From positions 124,001 to 188,000 of the forward strand of contig NZ_CP053748.1 in assembly GCF_024400215.1 (NCBI RefSeq): DNA of 64,000 nucleotides, read 5' to 3'. The notes beneath the pieces were generated by a model that did not search any database, was not told the DNA's origin, and was given only the letters and a program-made list of their open reading frames with translations. The translations under genes and the position numbers were made by a program. Origin of the DNA: Massilia sp. erpn (GTDB taxonomy: Bacteria > Pseudomonadota > Gammaproteobacteria > Burkholderiales > Burkholderiaceae_D). This document shows, in pieces, positions 13,893-23,566 of this stretch; position 1 is the stretch's first letter; each line of letters opens with the position of its first letter.

Positions 13893-16169
13893 TTAGCGCG
13901 CCGGAGCGGGCGCCGGGGTGGGCGCGGCGCCATCGGCCGGCACAGCGGGCGCAGTCACCGAATCGGCGGCCGAAGCCTGGGGCGGCACGGCGGTCGCCGC
14001 ATCCGCCGCCGAGGCCTGCGGCGGCGCCGCCACCGTCGGCACCACCGCCGTGGCATTGGCCGGCACGGTGGCGTGGGCCGGTGCCTGGGCCTGCACCGGC
14101 GCCAGCATCGTCACCGACAGCCAGCCGGTGGCGGGCAGCAGCGGCACCAACAGCAGGGCCACGATATTGATGATCTTGATCAGCGGATTGACCGCCGGAC
14201 CCGCCGTATCCTTGTACGGGTCGCCCACGGTATCGCCGGTCACGGCCGCCTTATGCGCTTCCGAACCCTTGCTGCCGTAGTTGCCGTCCTCGATGTATTT
14301 CTTGGCATTGTCCCAGGCGCCGCCGCCGGTTGTCATCGAGATCGCCACGAACAGGCCAGTGATGATGGTGCCCATCAGCAGCCCACCCAATGCGGCCGGA
14401 CCAAGCAGCATGCCGACCAGCACCGGCACCAGCACCGGCAGCAGCGAAGGAATGATCATCTCCTTGATGGCCGATGCTGTCAGCATATCCACCGCCTTGT
14501 CGTATTCCGGCTTGCCCGTGCCGTCCATGATGCCCTTGATGTCGCGGAACTGGCGGCGCACTTCCACCACCACCGCACCGGCCGCGCGGCCCACCGCCTC
14601 CATTGCCATGGCACCGAACAGATAGGGAATCAGGCCGCCGATGAACAGGCCGACGATCACCATCGGGTTGGACAGGTCGAAGGTCAGCGAGCGCCCCACC
14701 GATTCCAGCGCATGCGTGTAATCGGCGAACAGCACCAGCGCCGCCAGTCCGGCCGAGCCGATGGCATAGCCCTTGGTGACAGCCTTGGTGGTATTGCCCA
14801 CCGCGTCGAGCGGATCGGTGATGGCGCGTACCGAATCGGGCATGCCCGCCATTTCGGCGATACCGCCGGCGTTGTCGGTGATCGGACCATAAGCGTCCAG
14901 CGCCACCACGATGCCCGCCATCGACAGCATGGAGGTGGCGGCGATCGCAATGCCGTACAGGCCGGAGAGCTTGTAGGAGATCAGGATGGCGACGCAGACC
15001 GCCAGCACCGGCCAGGCCGTCGACTTCATCGACACGCCCAGGCCGGCGATGATATTGGTGCCGTGGCCGGTGGTGGACGCTTCGGCGATATGGCGCACCG
15101 GCTTGAAGTCGGTGCCGGTGTAGTACTCGGTGATGTAGACCATCAGCCCGGTCAGCACGATGCCAACCACGGTGGCGCCGAGCATCTTGTAGCGCATATC
15201 GTCGTCCGGCCAGACCAGCCAGGTTACGACCGCGAAGCCGATCAGCGACAGGCCGGCCGCCCACCACAAGCCCGTGTACAGGGCCGACATGATCTTCTTG
15301 CCCGGCTTGGCCTTGACCATGGAGCAGCCGACGATGGAGCCGAGAATCGAGACGGCGCCCAGCAGCAGCGGATAGATGATGGCTTCCTGCGGCGCATGGG
15401 CGATCATCAAGGCGCCCAGCAGCATGGTGGCGATCAGCGTCACCACATAGGTTTCGAACAGGTCGGCCGCCATGCCGGCGCAGTCGCCCACGTTATCGCC
15501 CACGTTATCGGCGATCACCGCCGGGTTGCGCGGATCGTCCTCCGGGATGCCCGCTTCAACCTTGCCCACCAGGTCGGCGCCCACGTCGGCGCCCTTGGTG
15601 AAGATGCCGCCGCCCAAACGGGCGAAGATGGAAATCAGCGAAGCGCCGAAGGCCAGGCCGATCAGCGGCTTGATGATGTCGTGCGGGGTCAGGCCCGGAT
15701 TGGGATAGCTGCGCGCTGCAAGATAAGTCAGCAGCAGATAGAACAGCGCCACGCCCAGCAGGCCCAGTCCCACCACCAGCATGCCGGTGATGGCCCCGCC
15801 CTTGAAGGCGACATTGAGCGCCTCGTTCATGCCGATGGTGGCCGCCTGCGCCGTACGCACATTGGCCCGCACCGACACATTCATGCCGATAAAGCCGCAA
15901 GCGCCCGACAGCAGCGCGCCGATCAGGAAGCCAAGCGCCGTCTGCATTCCCAGCAGCAGATAGATCGCAACCAGCAGCACCACGCCGACCAGGCCGATGG
16001 TGCGGTACTGGCGCGCCAGATAGGCGGCCGCCCCCTGCTGGATGGCGAGCGCGATTTCCTGCATGCGCGGATTACCCGCCGCCTGTCCCAGAATCCAGCT
16101 GCGCGACCATAAACCATAGATTACGGCAATGATGCCGCATGCTATCGCAAACCATAGACTTGCTGCCAT
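13893..16169 (-). CDS. hppA: Membrane-bound proton-translocating pyrophosphatase with a C-terminal low-complexity extension
   Basis: Integral inner-membrane pump, 758 aa, coupling PPi hydrolysis to H+ export. The substrate-site motif [20 protein letters not shown] and [12 protein letters not shown] are present, as is [12 protein letters not shown] (written here as [12 protein letters not shown]). The cation-determining position reads GNTTKA, with Lys where K+-dependent enzymes have Ala, which predicts the K+-independent type. The last about 75 residues are unusual: after the final helix there is an Ala/Pro/Val tail with the near repeat [12 protein letters not shown] / [12 protein letters not shown]. 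The family normally ends near the last helix. ATG 16169 follows a strong GGGGGAGG Shine-Dalgarno. Confidence 0.96.
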   Translation of the reverse strand: MAASLWFAIACGIIAVIYGLWSRSWILGQAAGNPRMQEIALAIQQGAAAYLARQYRTIGLVGVVLLVAIYLLLGMQTALGFLIGALLSGACGFIGMNVSVRANVRTAQAATIGMNEALNVAFKGGAITGMLVVGLGLLGVALFYLLLTYLAARSYPNPGLTPHDIIKPLIGLAFGASLISIFARLGGGIFTKGADVGADLVGKVEAGIPEDDPRNPAVIADNVGDNVGDCAGMAADLFETYVVTLIATMLLGALMIAHAPQEAIIYPLLLGAVSILGSIVGCSMVKAKPGKKIMSALYTGLWWAAGLSLIGFAVVTWLVWPDDDMRYKMLGATVVGIVLTGLMVYITEYYTGTDFKPVRHIAEASTTGHGTNIIAGLGVSMKSTAWPVLAVCVAILISYKLSGLYGIAIAATSMLSMAGIVVALDAYGPITDNAGGIAEMAGMPDSVRAITDPLDAVGNTTKAVTKGYAIGSAGLAALVLFADYTHALESVGRSLTFDLSNPMVIVGLFIGGLIPYLFGAMAMEAVGRAAGAVVVEVRRQFRDIKGIMDGTGKPEYDKAVDMLTASAIKEMIIPSLLPVLVPVLVGMLLGPAALGGLLMGTIITGLFVAISMTTGGGAWDNAKKYIEDGNYGSKGSEAHKAAVTGDTVGDPYKDTAGPAVNPLIKIINIVALLLVPLLPATGWLSVTMLAPVQAQAPAHATVPANATAVVPTVAAPPQASAADAATAVPPQASAADSVTAPAVPADGAAPTPAPAPAR

Positions 16170-16322
16170 CAGACCTCCCCCTTCTTGTTGGAATCAAGCA
16201 TACGTAACGAACTCAGAAAACCGCTTTCCGCCGGATAGGCAGGTGCGGCCAACCAAACTGCGTACTGCAAAACCTGATACGGCCAGGGGGCCGTGACGGC
16301 GCCGGACAAGGCGGCGCGAAAA

Positions 16323-16349
16323 AAAAGCGAACCATCGAGGTTCGCTTTT
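16323..16349 (-). terminator. Rho-independent terminator of adk
   Basis: Perfect 11-bp stem AAAAGCGAACC / GGTTCGCTTTT with a 5-base loop. On the minus strand the stem runs straight into a T tract (16319-16326 on the complement). It lies 9 bp beyond the adk stop and separates adk from hppA, which therefore has its own promoter within 16170-16320. Confidence 0.9.
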
Positions 16350-16357
16350 GCTAGTTC

Positions 16358-17047
<690 letters not shown>

Positions 17048-17137
17048 TTAGATTGACTGGCTTGCTACGAAACTTACCACAAAAACCAGCCCGAACGCCA
17101 CTTTGCGGGCGTGCGGCCATGCAAAAATGATAAAGCC

Positions 17138-17896
17138 TCAGCCGAAATGTTTGCGCACGCGCTCCAGGTCTTCCGGCGTATCGACGCCGGCGGCCGGCGC
17201 CGAGGCGGTGACGTGCACCGCGATAGGATGGCCGTGCCACAGCACGCGCAGCTGTTCCAGCGCTTCGATGGATTCCAGCGGCGAGGCTTCCAGCTTGGGA
17301 TAGGCCTGCAGGAAGTCGTTGCGGTAGGCGTACAGGCCGATGTGGCGTAATGGCACATAGCCGGCCGGCAGCGCATCGGCATGGGTGCGCCCGGCGGCGA
17401 AAGCGTCGCGGTGCCAGGGAATGGTGGCGCGCGAGAAGTAGAGCGCGCGCTCCTGCTTGTCCAGCACCACTTTCACCACGTTCGGATTGAACGCATCGGC
17501 CGCGTCGTGCAGCGGATGGGCGCAGGTGGCCATGGGCACATGGGCGCCGATGCGGGCGGCGGCGGCGGACAGCAGTTGCGGATCGATCAGCGGCTCGTCG
17601 CCCTGCAGATTGACGACCACGGCGTCGGCCGGCAGGTTCAGCGCGGCCGCCACCTCGGCGATACGGTCGGTGCCGGAAGGATGGTCGGCGCGTGTCATGC
17701 ACACTTCCACGCCATGCTCTTCGCAGGCGGCGCGGATAGCCTCATGATCGGTGGCGACGATGATGCGGGCGGCGCCCGCTTCGCGCGCGCGCTCGGCCAC
17801 GCGCACCACCATGGGCTTGCCGCCCAGGTCGGCCAGCGGCTTGTTCGGCAGCCGGGTCGAAGCCAGGCGCGCCGGAATGATGACGATGAAGGACAC
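17138..17896 (-). CDS. kdsB: 3-deoxy-manno-octulosonate cytidylyltransferase (CMP-KDO synthetase)
   Basis: A 252-aa enzyme activating KDO as CMP-KDO for LPS inner core assembly. The nucleotide-binding start [26 protein letters not shown] near residue 96, and [13 protein letters not shown] are family hallmarks. The start is GTG at 17896, immediately after the TAA of the Trm112 gene, so the two are translationally coupled; the ribosome site GGTGGAA lies inside the upstream gene. Located with lpxK, as is usual in betaproteobacteria. Confidence 0.96.
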   Translation of the reverse strand: MSFIVIIPARLASTRLPNKPLADLGGKPMVVRVAERAREAGAARIIVATDHEAIRAACEEHGVEVCMTRADHPSGTDRIAEVAAALNLPADAVVVNLQGDEPLIDPQLLSAAAARIGAHVPMATCAHPLHDAADAFNPNVVKVVLDKQERALYFSRATIPWHRDAFAAGRTHADALPAGYVPLRHIGLYAYRNDFLQAYPKLEASPLESIEALEQLRVLWHGHPIAVHVTASAPAAGVDTPEDLERVRKHFG

Positions 17897-18073
17897 TTAT
17901 TCCACCGCGTCCTGCAGGGTACGGGCTTCGTCGGCCCACATGATCGGGATGCCGTCGCGGATCGGATATGCCAGGCGGTCGCCGCGGCAAATCATTTCCT
18001 GGGCCTTTTTATCGTACTCCAGCGGACCCTTGCATACGGGGCAGACCAGGATATCAAGCAGACGAGCATCCAC
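17897..18073 (-). CDS. Trm112 family protein
   Basis: A 58-aa protein beginning with GTG at 18073 ([18 protein letters not shown]). It has the first CPVC pair of a Trm112 zinc-finger-like fold and the usual IRDGIPIMW end. Bacterial members sit between lpxK and kdsB and are thought to be small partners or stabilisers; the role is not established. GTG 18073 was chosen over ATG 18088 because GGAGAAAT sits 6 bp upstream and family members begin at this point. It overlaps the lpxK end by 20 bp. Confidence 0.9.
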   Translation of the reverse strand: MDARLLDILVCPVCKGPLEYDKKAQEMICRGDRLAYPIRDGIPIMWADEARTLQDAVE

Positions 18074-19127
18074 GACATTTCTCCACAATTTGTTGGGCCA
18101 GCGCGCTGTCGATGCGCGCCGCCACCGGAACCACCCACAGGCGCGGATCGTTCCTCAGTTCTTCAATTTGCGCACATTTTACTGCATCCTTCTCCGTCAT
18201 CAAGATCAGATCGGCCTCCAGCTGCGCGAAAGGCCGGTCGAGAAAGTCGTGATGGTCGGGCAAGGGCAGCTCGATCAGGTCGAAGCCGGCCGCCTTCAGC
18301 ATGCCGAAAAAACGCGCCGGGTTGCCGATGCCGGCGGCGGCTGCCACGCGCAGCCCCTGGCTGCGGGCGCGCTGCGCCAGCTCCAGCAGCGTGGCCTGTT
18401 CGCTGCGGTTTTGCAGGCGCTCGGCCGTATCGCCGGCCAGGGTCATTTGCCAGACCGGCGCGGCGCCGGCGACGGCGCTGTTCAGTTCTGGCGTGAGCTG
18501 GGCCGCATTCACCACGGTGAAATCGCGGCGGCGCGACGGCGGTTCGCGCAGCGGCCCGGCCGGCAAGGTCCAGCCGTTGCCGACGCCGCGTCCGTCGAAC
18601 AGCACCACTTCCACATCGCGCTGCAAGGCGTAGTGCTGCAAGCCGTCGTCGGTGACGATGATGTCCACTTGCGGATGGGCCGCCAGCAGCGCCCTGCCCG
18701 CCGCCGCGCGGCTGCGCCCCACCATCACCGGACAGCCGGTGCGGGCGGCGATCAGCACCGGCTCGTCGCCCACCTCGCGCGGCGTGGAGGCTGCGCCGAC
18801 GAGGCGCGGCGCGCTGTCCTTGCTGCCGAAGCCGCGCGACACCACGCCCGGCGTGAAGCCGGCCGCGCGCAAGGCCTGCACCAGCCAGATCGTCAGCGGC
18901 GTCTTGCCGGTGCCGCCGATGAAGATATTGCCCACCACGACCACCGGCACCGGCAGTTTCTCGGACTTGCCCAGCCCCAGGCGGAAAGCGGCGGCGCGCA
19001 GCCCGGCCAGGCCGCGGAACAGCAGGGACACGGGCCACAGCGCGCAAGCCAGCGGCCCGCGCCGCAGCCAGGCACGCGTGAGCGTGGTTTCAAGCGCCGA
19101 GGGCGCGGACGGAGATGTAGTCGGCAT
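18054..19127 (-). CDS. lpxK: Tetraacyldisaccharide 4'-kinase
   Basis: A 357-aa inner-membrane-associated kinase adding the 4'-phosphate of lipid A. The Walker A motif GGTGKTP is near residue 72, with [14 protein letters not shown] context. Typical [20 protein letters not shown] and PDHHDF motifs follow. The chosen ATG 19127 has no clear Shine-Dalgarno and gives a longer N-terminus than usual ([16 protein letters not shown]), so the true start may be the TTG at residue 13 or lie further in. It follows exbD by 33 bp. Confidence 0.95.
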   Translation of the reverse strand: MPTTSPSAPSALETTLTRAWLRRGPLACALWPVSLLFRGLAGLRAAAFRLGLGKSEKLPVPVVVVGNIFIGGTGKTPLTIWLVQALRAAGFTPGVVSRGFGSKDSAPRLVGAASTPREVGDEPVLIAARTGCPVMVGRSRAAAGRALLAAHPQVDIIVTDDGLQHYALQRDVEVVLFDGRGVGNGWTLPAGPLREPPSRRRDFTVVNAAQLTPELNSAVAGAAPVWQMTLAGDTAERLQNRSEQATLLELAQRARSQGLRVAAAAGIGNPARFFGMLKAAGFDLIELPLPDHHDFLDRPFAQLEADLILMTEKDAVKCAQIEELRNDPRLWVVPVAARIDSALAQQIVEKCRGCSSA

Positions 19128-19160
19128 AAGGCTGCGCCGCGCCGCAAGGGGCGCAGCGGT

Positions 19161-19595
19161 TTATTTGGCGGAGCCGGTTTGGGCAGCGAAGGTGAGCTTG
19201 TCGAAGCCGGCGATGCGCGCCGCCTCCATCACATTGATCACCATCTGGTGCATGGCGAATTGATCGGCGTTGACGATGACCACGGGCGCTTTGTCGCCGC
19301 CCTCTTTCGCGGCGTACTTCATCGCTTCGGCAAAGCCGGCCACGTCGTGGAAGGACACCGGCACATTATTGATCGTGTAGTTGCCCTTGGCGTCCACCGT
19401 CACGTTCAGCTCATGCGGCTTGTCCTTGGCCTTCTCGGCGTCGGCCGTGGGCAAGGTGATTTGCAGCTCGGTGAACTTGCTGTAGGTGGTCGTCACCATC
19501 AGGAAGATCAGGATCACCAGCAGCACGTCGATGAACGGGATCAGGTTGATCTCCGGATCTTCGCGCTTGCTGCCGCGGCGGAAGTTCATGGCCAT
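19161..19595 (-). CDS. exbD: Biopolymer transport protein ExbD/TolR
   Basis: A 144-aa inner-membrane protein with one N-terminal helix (INLIPFIDVLLVILIFLMV) that carries the essential Asp of the proton channel, then a periplasmic domain. With ExbB it uses the proton gradient to energise TonB (or a Tol-like partner). No tonB gene is adjacent in this window. GGGGGACGG precedes ATG 19595. It lies 12 bp after exbB. Confidence 0.93.
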   Translation of the reverse strand: MAMNFRRGSKREDPEINLIPFIDVLLVILIFLMVTTTYSKFTELQITLPTADAEKAKDKPHELNVTVDAKGNYTINNVPVSFHDVAGFAEAMKYAAKEGGDKAPVVIVNADQFAMHQMVINVMEAARIAGFDKLTFAAQTGSAK

Positions 19596-19607
19596 GCCGT
19601 CCCCCGC

Positions 19608-20213
19608 TTACTTGCGCGCGCTGTGGACCACGTCCACGAACTTGATGGCCTGCTGCTCCATCTCGATGATGAAGCTGTCCACCAGGGCACGGAAGTGGCG
19701 GTAGAAGACCAGGGTGGGCATGGCGATGGCCAGGCCGAAGCCGGTGTTATACAGCGCCACCGAAATACCGTGTGCCAGCTGGGCCGGATTGGCGCCTTGC
19801 GCATTTTGCGAACCGAAGATTTCGATCATGCCGACCACGGTGCCGAACAGGCCCATCAGCGGCGCCAGCGTGGCGATGGTGCCAAGCGTGGTCAGGAAAC
19901 GCTCCAGCATATGGGCTACGCCGCTGCCGGCTTCCTCGATGCTTTCCTTCATCACCTCGCGCGGCGCGTCGATATTGCGCAGCGCGGTGGACAGCACCAC
20001 GCCCAGCGGCGAATTCTTTTCCAGCTTGTCGATGATGTCCGGCGTGATATTGCCGCCGCGGTAAATCTTGACCACTTCATCCAGCAGGCCGCGCGGCAGG
20101 ATGCGGGCGCGGCGCAGATACAGCAGGCGTTCGACGATCAGGGCGGTGGCGACGATGGACGCGATCAGCAACAGCCAGATAGGCCAGCCTGCGGCTTGGA
20201 AGATGGCGAGCAA
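19608..20213 (-). CDS. exbB: MotA/TolQ/ExbB proton channel family protein
   Basis: A 201-aa protein with three membrane helices: residues 5-27 (FQAAGWPIWLLLIASIV), about 105-130 (TLGTIATLAPLMGLFGTVVG) and about 150-175. It contains the conserved LGTIATLAPLMGLFGTVVGM segment of the proton channel. The start is TTG at 20213, supported by CAGGAG 7 bp upstream; no ATG fits the family N-terminus. First gene of the exbB-to-adk run. The 1.1-kb repeat region lies upstream. Confidence 0.93.
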   Translation of the reverse strand: MLAIFQAAGWPIWLLLIASIVATALIVERLLYLRRARILPRGLLDEVVKIYRGGNITPDIIDKLEKNSPLGVVLSTALRNIDAPREVMKESIEEAGSGVAHMLERFLTTLGTIATLAPLMGLFGTVVGMIEIFGSQNAQGANPAQLAHGISVALYNTGFGLAIAMPTLVFYRHFRALVDSFIIEMEQQAIKFVDVVHSARK

Positions 20214-20360
20214 GACTTACTCCTGTGAATGGGACGGCTTTTTGCCTAAACGCGCAATGTAGCGTGTTGGACGGCGCTCGGCAAGTGCCGCGCCGCCGGC
20301 CCCGCTGCCGCCCCGCCTCGGCCCACGCCGCCACGCCTCCGACTTTTCCCCAGCTTGCCC

Positions 20361-21190
20361 ACATAAACTGTGGACAAAGTTGTTGGCAAACCGAATTACT
20401 CACAGGAACAGCCTTGATTTATAAGGATTTTTTCAGGTTGCGCAATTTAGTAGCAAGGCTTTTCCCCAGCAGCACCTGTACGGTTCTTCACAAATTCTGT
20501 GGACAAAAGTGTGAGCAATAGCCAGCAAGCATGTATAAGCTATTGATTTACAATGAAATAGCTGAGCTGCACTAAAATTAAGCAGCAGCAACTGTGCAGT
20601 CCAAATAGACCAACTGTGCAGTTCTGCACAAATTCTGTGGACAAAATTGTGAGCAAGGCCCTGAATGTCGAATAAAGCCCTTGATTTCAAAGAACATTCC
20701 TTCCCTGCGCAAAAAATTCGCATTGGCAGGAAATTGCCGGATTTGCGGTGTTTCCAGAGCCACCAGCTCGGGAAAAACGGCAAAACAAGGATAACTCAGC
20801 GCTTCTGCACAAATTCTGTGGACAAAATTGTGAGCAAGAGTGAGAACAAGGGGTAAAGTCCTTGATTTAAAAGGAAAAACTTTTTCAGCTCAAATTTTAG
20901 GCAGGCATTTTTGCCGGTCTGGCGCCGGATCGGCCACCTTCAGCTGTACTGGTCCTCTAGTGGATTTCTGCACATCTTCTGTGGATAAAATTGTGAGCAA
21001 ACGCCAGTACAAAGATGCAAGTATTTGATTTATATACTGAAAATTTCTCTGCGTAAATTTTTAGCACACCTGTTCGCGCGCGAAAAAAGTGCTCTGAACT
21101 TGCCCCCAGTTCCGCACAATTTCTGTGGATATCTTTGTGCGTAACCGCCGTCCCAGTCAGCAAAGTGCTTGATCTATAAGGATATTTCTG
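20361..21190. repeat. Array of six degenerate repeats with DnaA-box-like cores
   Basis: This AT-rich, gene-free stretch between exbB and xseA holds six related units. Each has a core TGTGGACAA or TGTGGATAA/T (20369, 20498, 20636, 20817, 20980, 21124), usually preceded by GCACAAATTC and followed by TTGTGAGCAA. Most units have CCTTGATTTATAAGGA or a variant about 35-45 bp after the core (20412, 20679, 20860, 21168). Core-to-core spacing is 129, 138, 181, 163 and 144 bp. The copy at 20980-20988 is the complement of a perfect TTATCCACA DnaA box. Open frames here are by-products of the repeats. Role is unknown: DnaA binding or titration is an inference. Confidence 0.8.
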
Positions 21191-21316
21191 AAATGCTTGG
21201 GAATGTAGCACCAAGCTTTCCCCTTAAAAATCAATCGTTTACAAAAAATCCTTGCTTGTCTGCTTGATATGTGACATAAGCATGACCGCCGCCAGAATAT
21301 GTGGACAGTTCCCGCC

Positions 21317-22675
21317 ATGAATAACAGCCTCCTGCCCGAAACCGCCTCCGACCAGCCGCCCGTGATGACGGTCAGCGCCCTCAACAATGCCGTCGCCCGC
21401 CTGCTGGAACGGTCCTTCCCGCTGACGTGGATATCTGGGGAAATCTCGAATTTCACGCGCGCCAGCTCGGGCCACTGGTATTTCACCTTGAAGGACGACG
21501 CGGCACAGGTGCGCGCCGTGATGTTCCGCGGCCGCGCCCAATACGCCGGCTTCGTACCGCGCGAAGGCGACAAGGTCGAGGTGCGCGCCCTGGTCACGCT
21601 GTACGGGCCGCGCGGCGACTACCAGATCAATGTGGAAGCGATCCGCCGCGCCGGCGTCGGCAATCTGTTTGAAGCCTTTATGCGGCTGAAGGAAAAGCTG
21701 ACGGCGGCCGGCCTGTTCGAGCAGGAGCGCAAGCGCGCCCTGCCCATGTTCGCGCGCACCATCGGCATCGTCACCAGCCCGCAAGCCGCCGCGCTGCGCG
21801 ATGTGCTGACCGCGCTGCGCCGGCGCGCGCCCCATGTGAACGTGATCCTGTACCCGGCCCTGGTGCAAGGCCAGCAAGCGCCGGCCCAGATCGTGCATGC
21901 CATCAACACCGCCTCGCGCCGCGCCGAATGCGATGTGCTGCTGGTTTGCCGCGGCGGCGGCAGCATCGAAGACCTGTGGTGCTTCAACGACGAAACCGTG
22001 GCCTACGCCATCGCCAACTGCAGCATGCCGGTGGTGTCCGGCGTCGGCCACGAAACCGACTTCACCATCGCCGACTTCGCCGCCGACCTGCGCGCCGCCA
22101 CGCCCACCGCCGCCGCCGAACTGGCCGCCACCCCGCGCGCTGACTGGCTGGCCTCGCTGCGCGCCGACGCCACCGACCTGCGCCGCGCCATGCGCCGCAG
22201 CCTGGGCGACGCCGCCCAGACCCTGGACAACTGCACGCGCCGCCTGCTCAATCCGCGCGCCCAGATCGGCCAGCAGCGCCTGCAGCTGCGGTCGCTCGCC
22301 GCCGCCATGCGGCACGCCCAGCGCGCGCCGCTCAGCCAGGCCCGCCACAACCTTGAGCGTCTCGGCGGCCGTCTCGCCGCACAGCGCCCCGACGTACGTC
22401 CGGCACGCGCCAGCCTGGCCGCATGGCAGCACCGCAGCAGCGTCAGCATGCAAAGCCAGCTCCTGCAAAAGCGCGAAGCCCTGGGCGCCCTGGGCGCGCA
22501 GCTCGAGCTGCTCAATCCCCAGCGCACGCTCGAGCGCGGCTACGCCATCCTCAGCGACGCCAAAGGCCACATCCTGCGCAATCCAAGCCAGCTCAAGCCC
22601 AGCCAGCCGCTGACCGTCCGCCTCGCCGAAGGCAGCGCCCAAATCGCCCTCGCCGCCATCCAACCCACCCTCTGA
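21317..22675 (+). CDS. xseA: Exodeoxyribonuclease VII large subunit
   Basis: A 452-aa subunit of the single-strand exonuclease that trims DNA ends in repair. OB-fold N-terminus ([23 protein letters not shown]), then the catalytic region with [19 protein letters not shown] and [14 protein letters not shown], and a long C-terminal coiled coil. ATG 21317 was chosen over 21299 because MNNSLLPE leads directly into the conserved domain; neither start has a good Shine-Dalgarno. xseB is not in the window. The stop runs directly into a palindromic element. Confidence 0.95.
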   Translation: MNNSLLPETASDQPPVMTVSALNNAVARLLERSFPLTWISGEISNFTRASSGHWYFTLKDDAAQVRAVMFRGRAQYAGFVPREGDKVEVRALVTLYGPRGDYQINVEAIRRAGVGNLFEAFMRLKEKLTAAGLFEQERKRALPMFARTIGIVTSPQAAALRDVLTALRRRAPHVNVILYPALVQGQQAPAQIVHAINTASRRAECDVLLVCRGGGSIEDLWCFNDETVAYAIANCSMPVVSGVGHETDFTIADFAADLRAATPTAAAELAATPRADWLASLRADATDLRRAMRRSLGDAAQTLDNCTRRLLNPRAQIGQQRLQLRSLAAAMRHAQRAPLSQARHNLERLGGRLAAQRPDVRPARASLAAWQHRSSVSMQSQLLQKREALGALGAQLELLNPQRTLERGYAILSDAKGHILRNPSQLKPSQPLTVRLAEGSAQIALAAIQPTL

Positions 22676-22677
22676 CG

Positions 22678-22811
22678 TTTGCGCCAGATCAAACAATGTC
22701 CAACCCTGGTGCCTGACACCAGAGGCGGACATTCTTTGATCTGGCGCAAAGAATGTCCGACCGTGGTGCCTGACACCAGGGTGGACATTTTTTGCGCTAG
22801 ATCAAAGCGCT
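22678..22811. repeat. Tandem REP-like palindromes between xseA and sodB
   Basis: Two hairpins share a middle arm. The first pairs TTTGCGCCAGATCAAA(C)AATGTCC with GGACATT(C)TTTGATCTGGCGCAAA (24-bp arms, one mismatch). The second pairs GCGCAAAGAATGTCC with GGACATTTTTTGCGC (one mismatch). Both loops carry GGTGCCTGACACC, itself a small hairpin. The arms contain TTGAT-N4-CGCAA, close to an FNR-type site. It could end xseA transcription, be a dispersed REP family member, or regulate sodB. Confidence 0.75.
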
Positions 22812-22921
22812 AGCCCCCACGCGCACCGGGGACAATCGAGCAGGCTCCCGGCTTAGCGTTTACAATGATGACCGTTTCGCCAAAAAACAGACCTACCGTC
22901 TTAACTAATAAGGAATGACAA

Positions 22922-23500
22922 ATGGAACATACCCTGCCACCTCTGCCGTATGCAATGGATGCGCTGCAACCACACATCTCCAAGGAAACGCTGGAGTTCC
23001 ACTATGGTAAGCACCACCAGGCTTATGTCACCAACCTGAACAACCTGATCAAGGGCACCGAGTTCGAGAACCTGTCTCTGGAAGAGATCGTCAAGAAATC
23101 CTCCGGCGGCATCTTCAACAACTCCGCCCAGGTCTGGAACCACACCTTCTACTGGAACTGCATGGCACCGAACGCCGGCGGCGCGCCTAGCGGCGCCGTG
23201 GCGGACGCCATCAACGCCAAATGGGGTTCTTTCGACAAGTTCAAGGAAGAATTCACCAAGTCCTGCGTCGGCAACTTCGGTTCCGGCTGGACCTGGCTGG
23301 TGAAAAAAGCCGACGGTTCGATCGACATCGTGAACACCTCCAACGCCGCCACCCCGCTGACCACCACCGACAAGCCGCTGCTGACCTGCGACGTGTGGGA
23401 ACACGCTTACTACGTGGACTACCGCAACGCCCGTCCAAAGTATGTGGAAACCTTCTGGAATCTGGTGAACTGGAACTTCGTGGCCGCCAACTTCGCCTGA
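22922..23500 (+). CDS. sodB: Superoxide dismutase, Fe type
   Basis: A 192-aa cytoplasmic enzyme converting superoxide to peroxide and oxygen. Metal ligands are visible in [20 protein letters not shown] and [11 protein letters not shown]. The GGGW-type region and [11 protein letters not shown] favour iron over manganese. Length is exactly that of SodB. ATG 22922 follows AAGGAATGACAA. Single gene, flanked by the tandem palindromes upstream and a symmetric terminator downstream. Confidence 0.96.
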   Translation: MEHTLPPLPYAMDALQPHISKETLEFHYGKHHQAYVTNLNNLIKGTEFENLSLEEIVKKSSGGIFNNSAQVWNHTFYWNCMAPNAGGAPSGAVADAINAKWGSFDKFKEEFTKSCVGNFGSGWTWLVKKADGSIDIVNTSNAATPLTTTDKPLLTCDVWEHAYYVDYRNARPKYVETFWNLVNWNFVAANFA

Positions 23501-23520
23501 GCGTCGTTGCTGGTTCACAG

Positions 23521-23552
23521 ATGAAAAAGCCCGCTGCCGCGGGCTTTTTCAT
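23521..23552. terminator. Bidirectional terminator between sodB and the heparinase-like gene
   Basis: Perfect 14-bp stem ATGAAAAAGCCCGC / GCGGGCTTTTTCAT with a TGCC loop. The T-rich and A-rich ends make it work for both converging genes. Confidence 0.9.
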
Positions 23553-23566
23553 GGCCGGAATAAAAC

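Noticed and set aside
20433..20783. 116-aa frame and other short frames in the repeat region between exbB and xseA
   Set aside because: Their recurring NFVHRICAE-like segments come from the DNA repeats being translated; there is no Shine-Dalgarno or codon-bias support.
20369..21132. CRISPR array
   Set aside because: The repeats are degenerate, 130-180 bp apart, and lack constant-length spacers or nearby cas genes.
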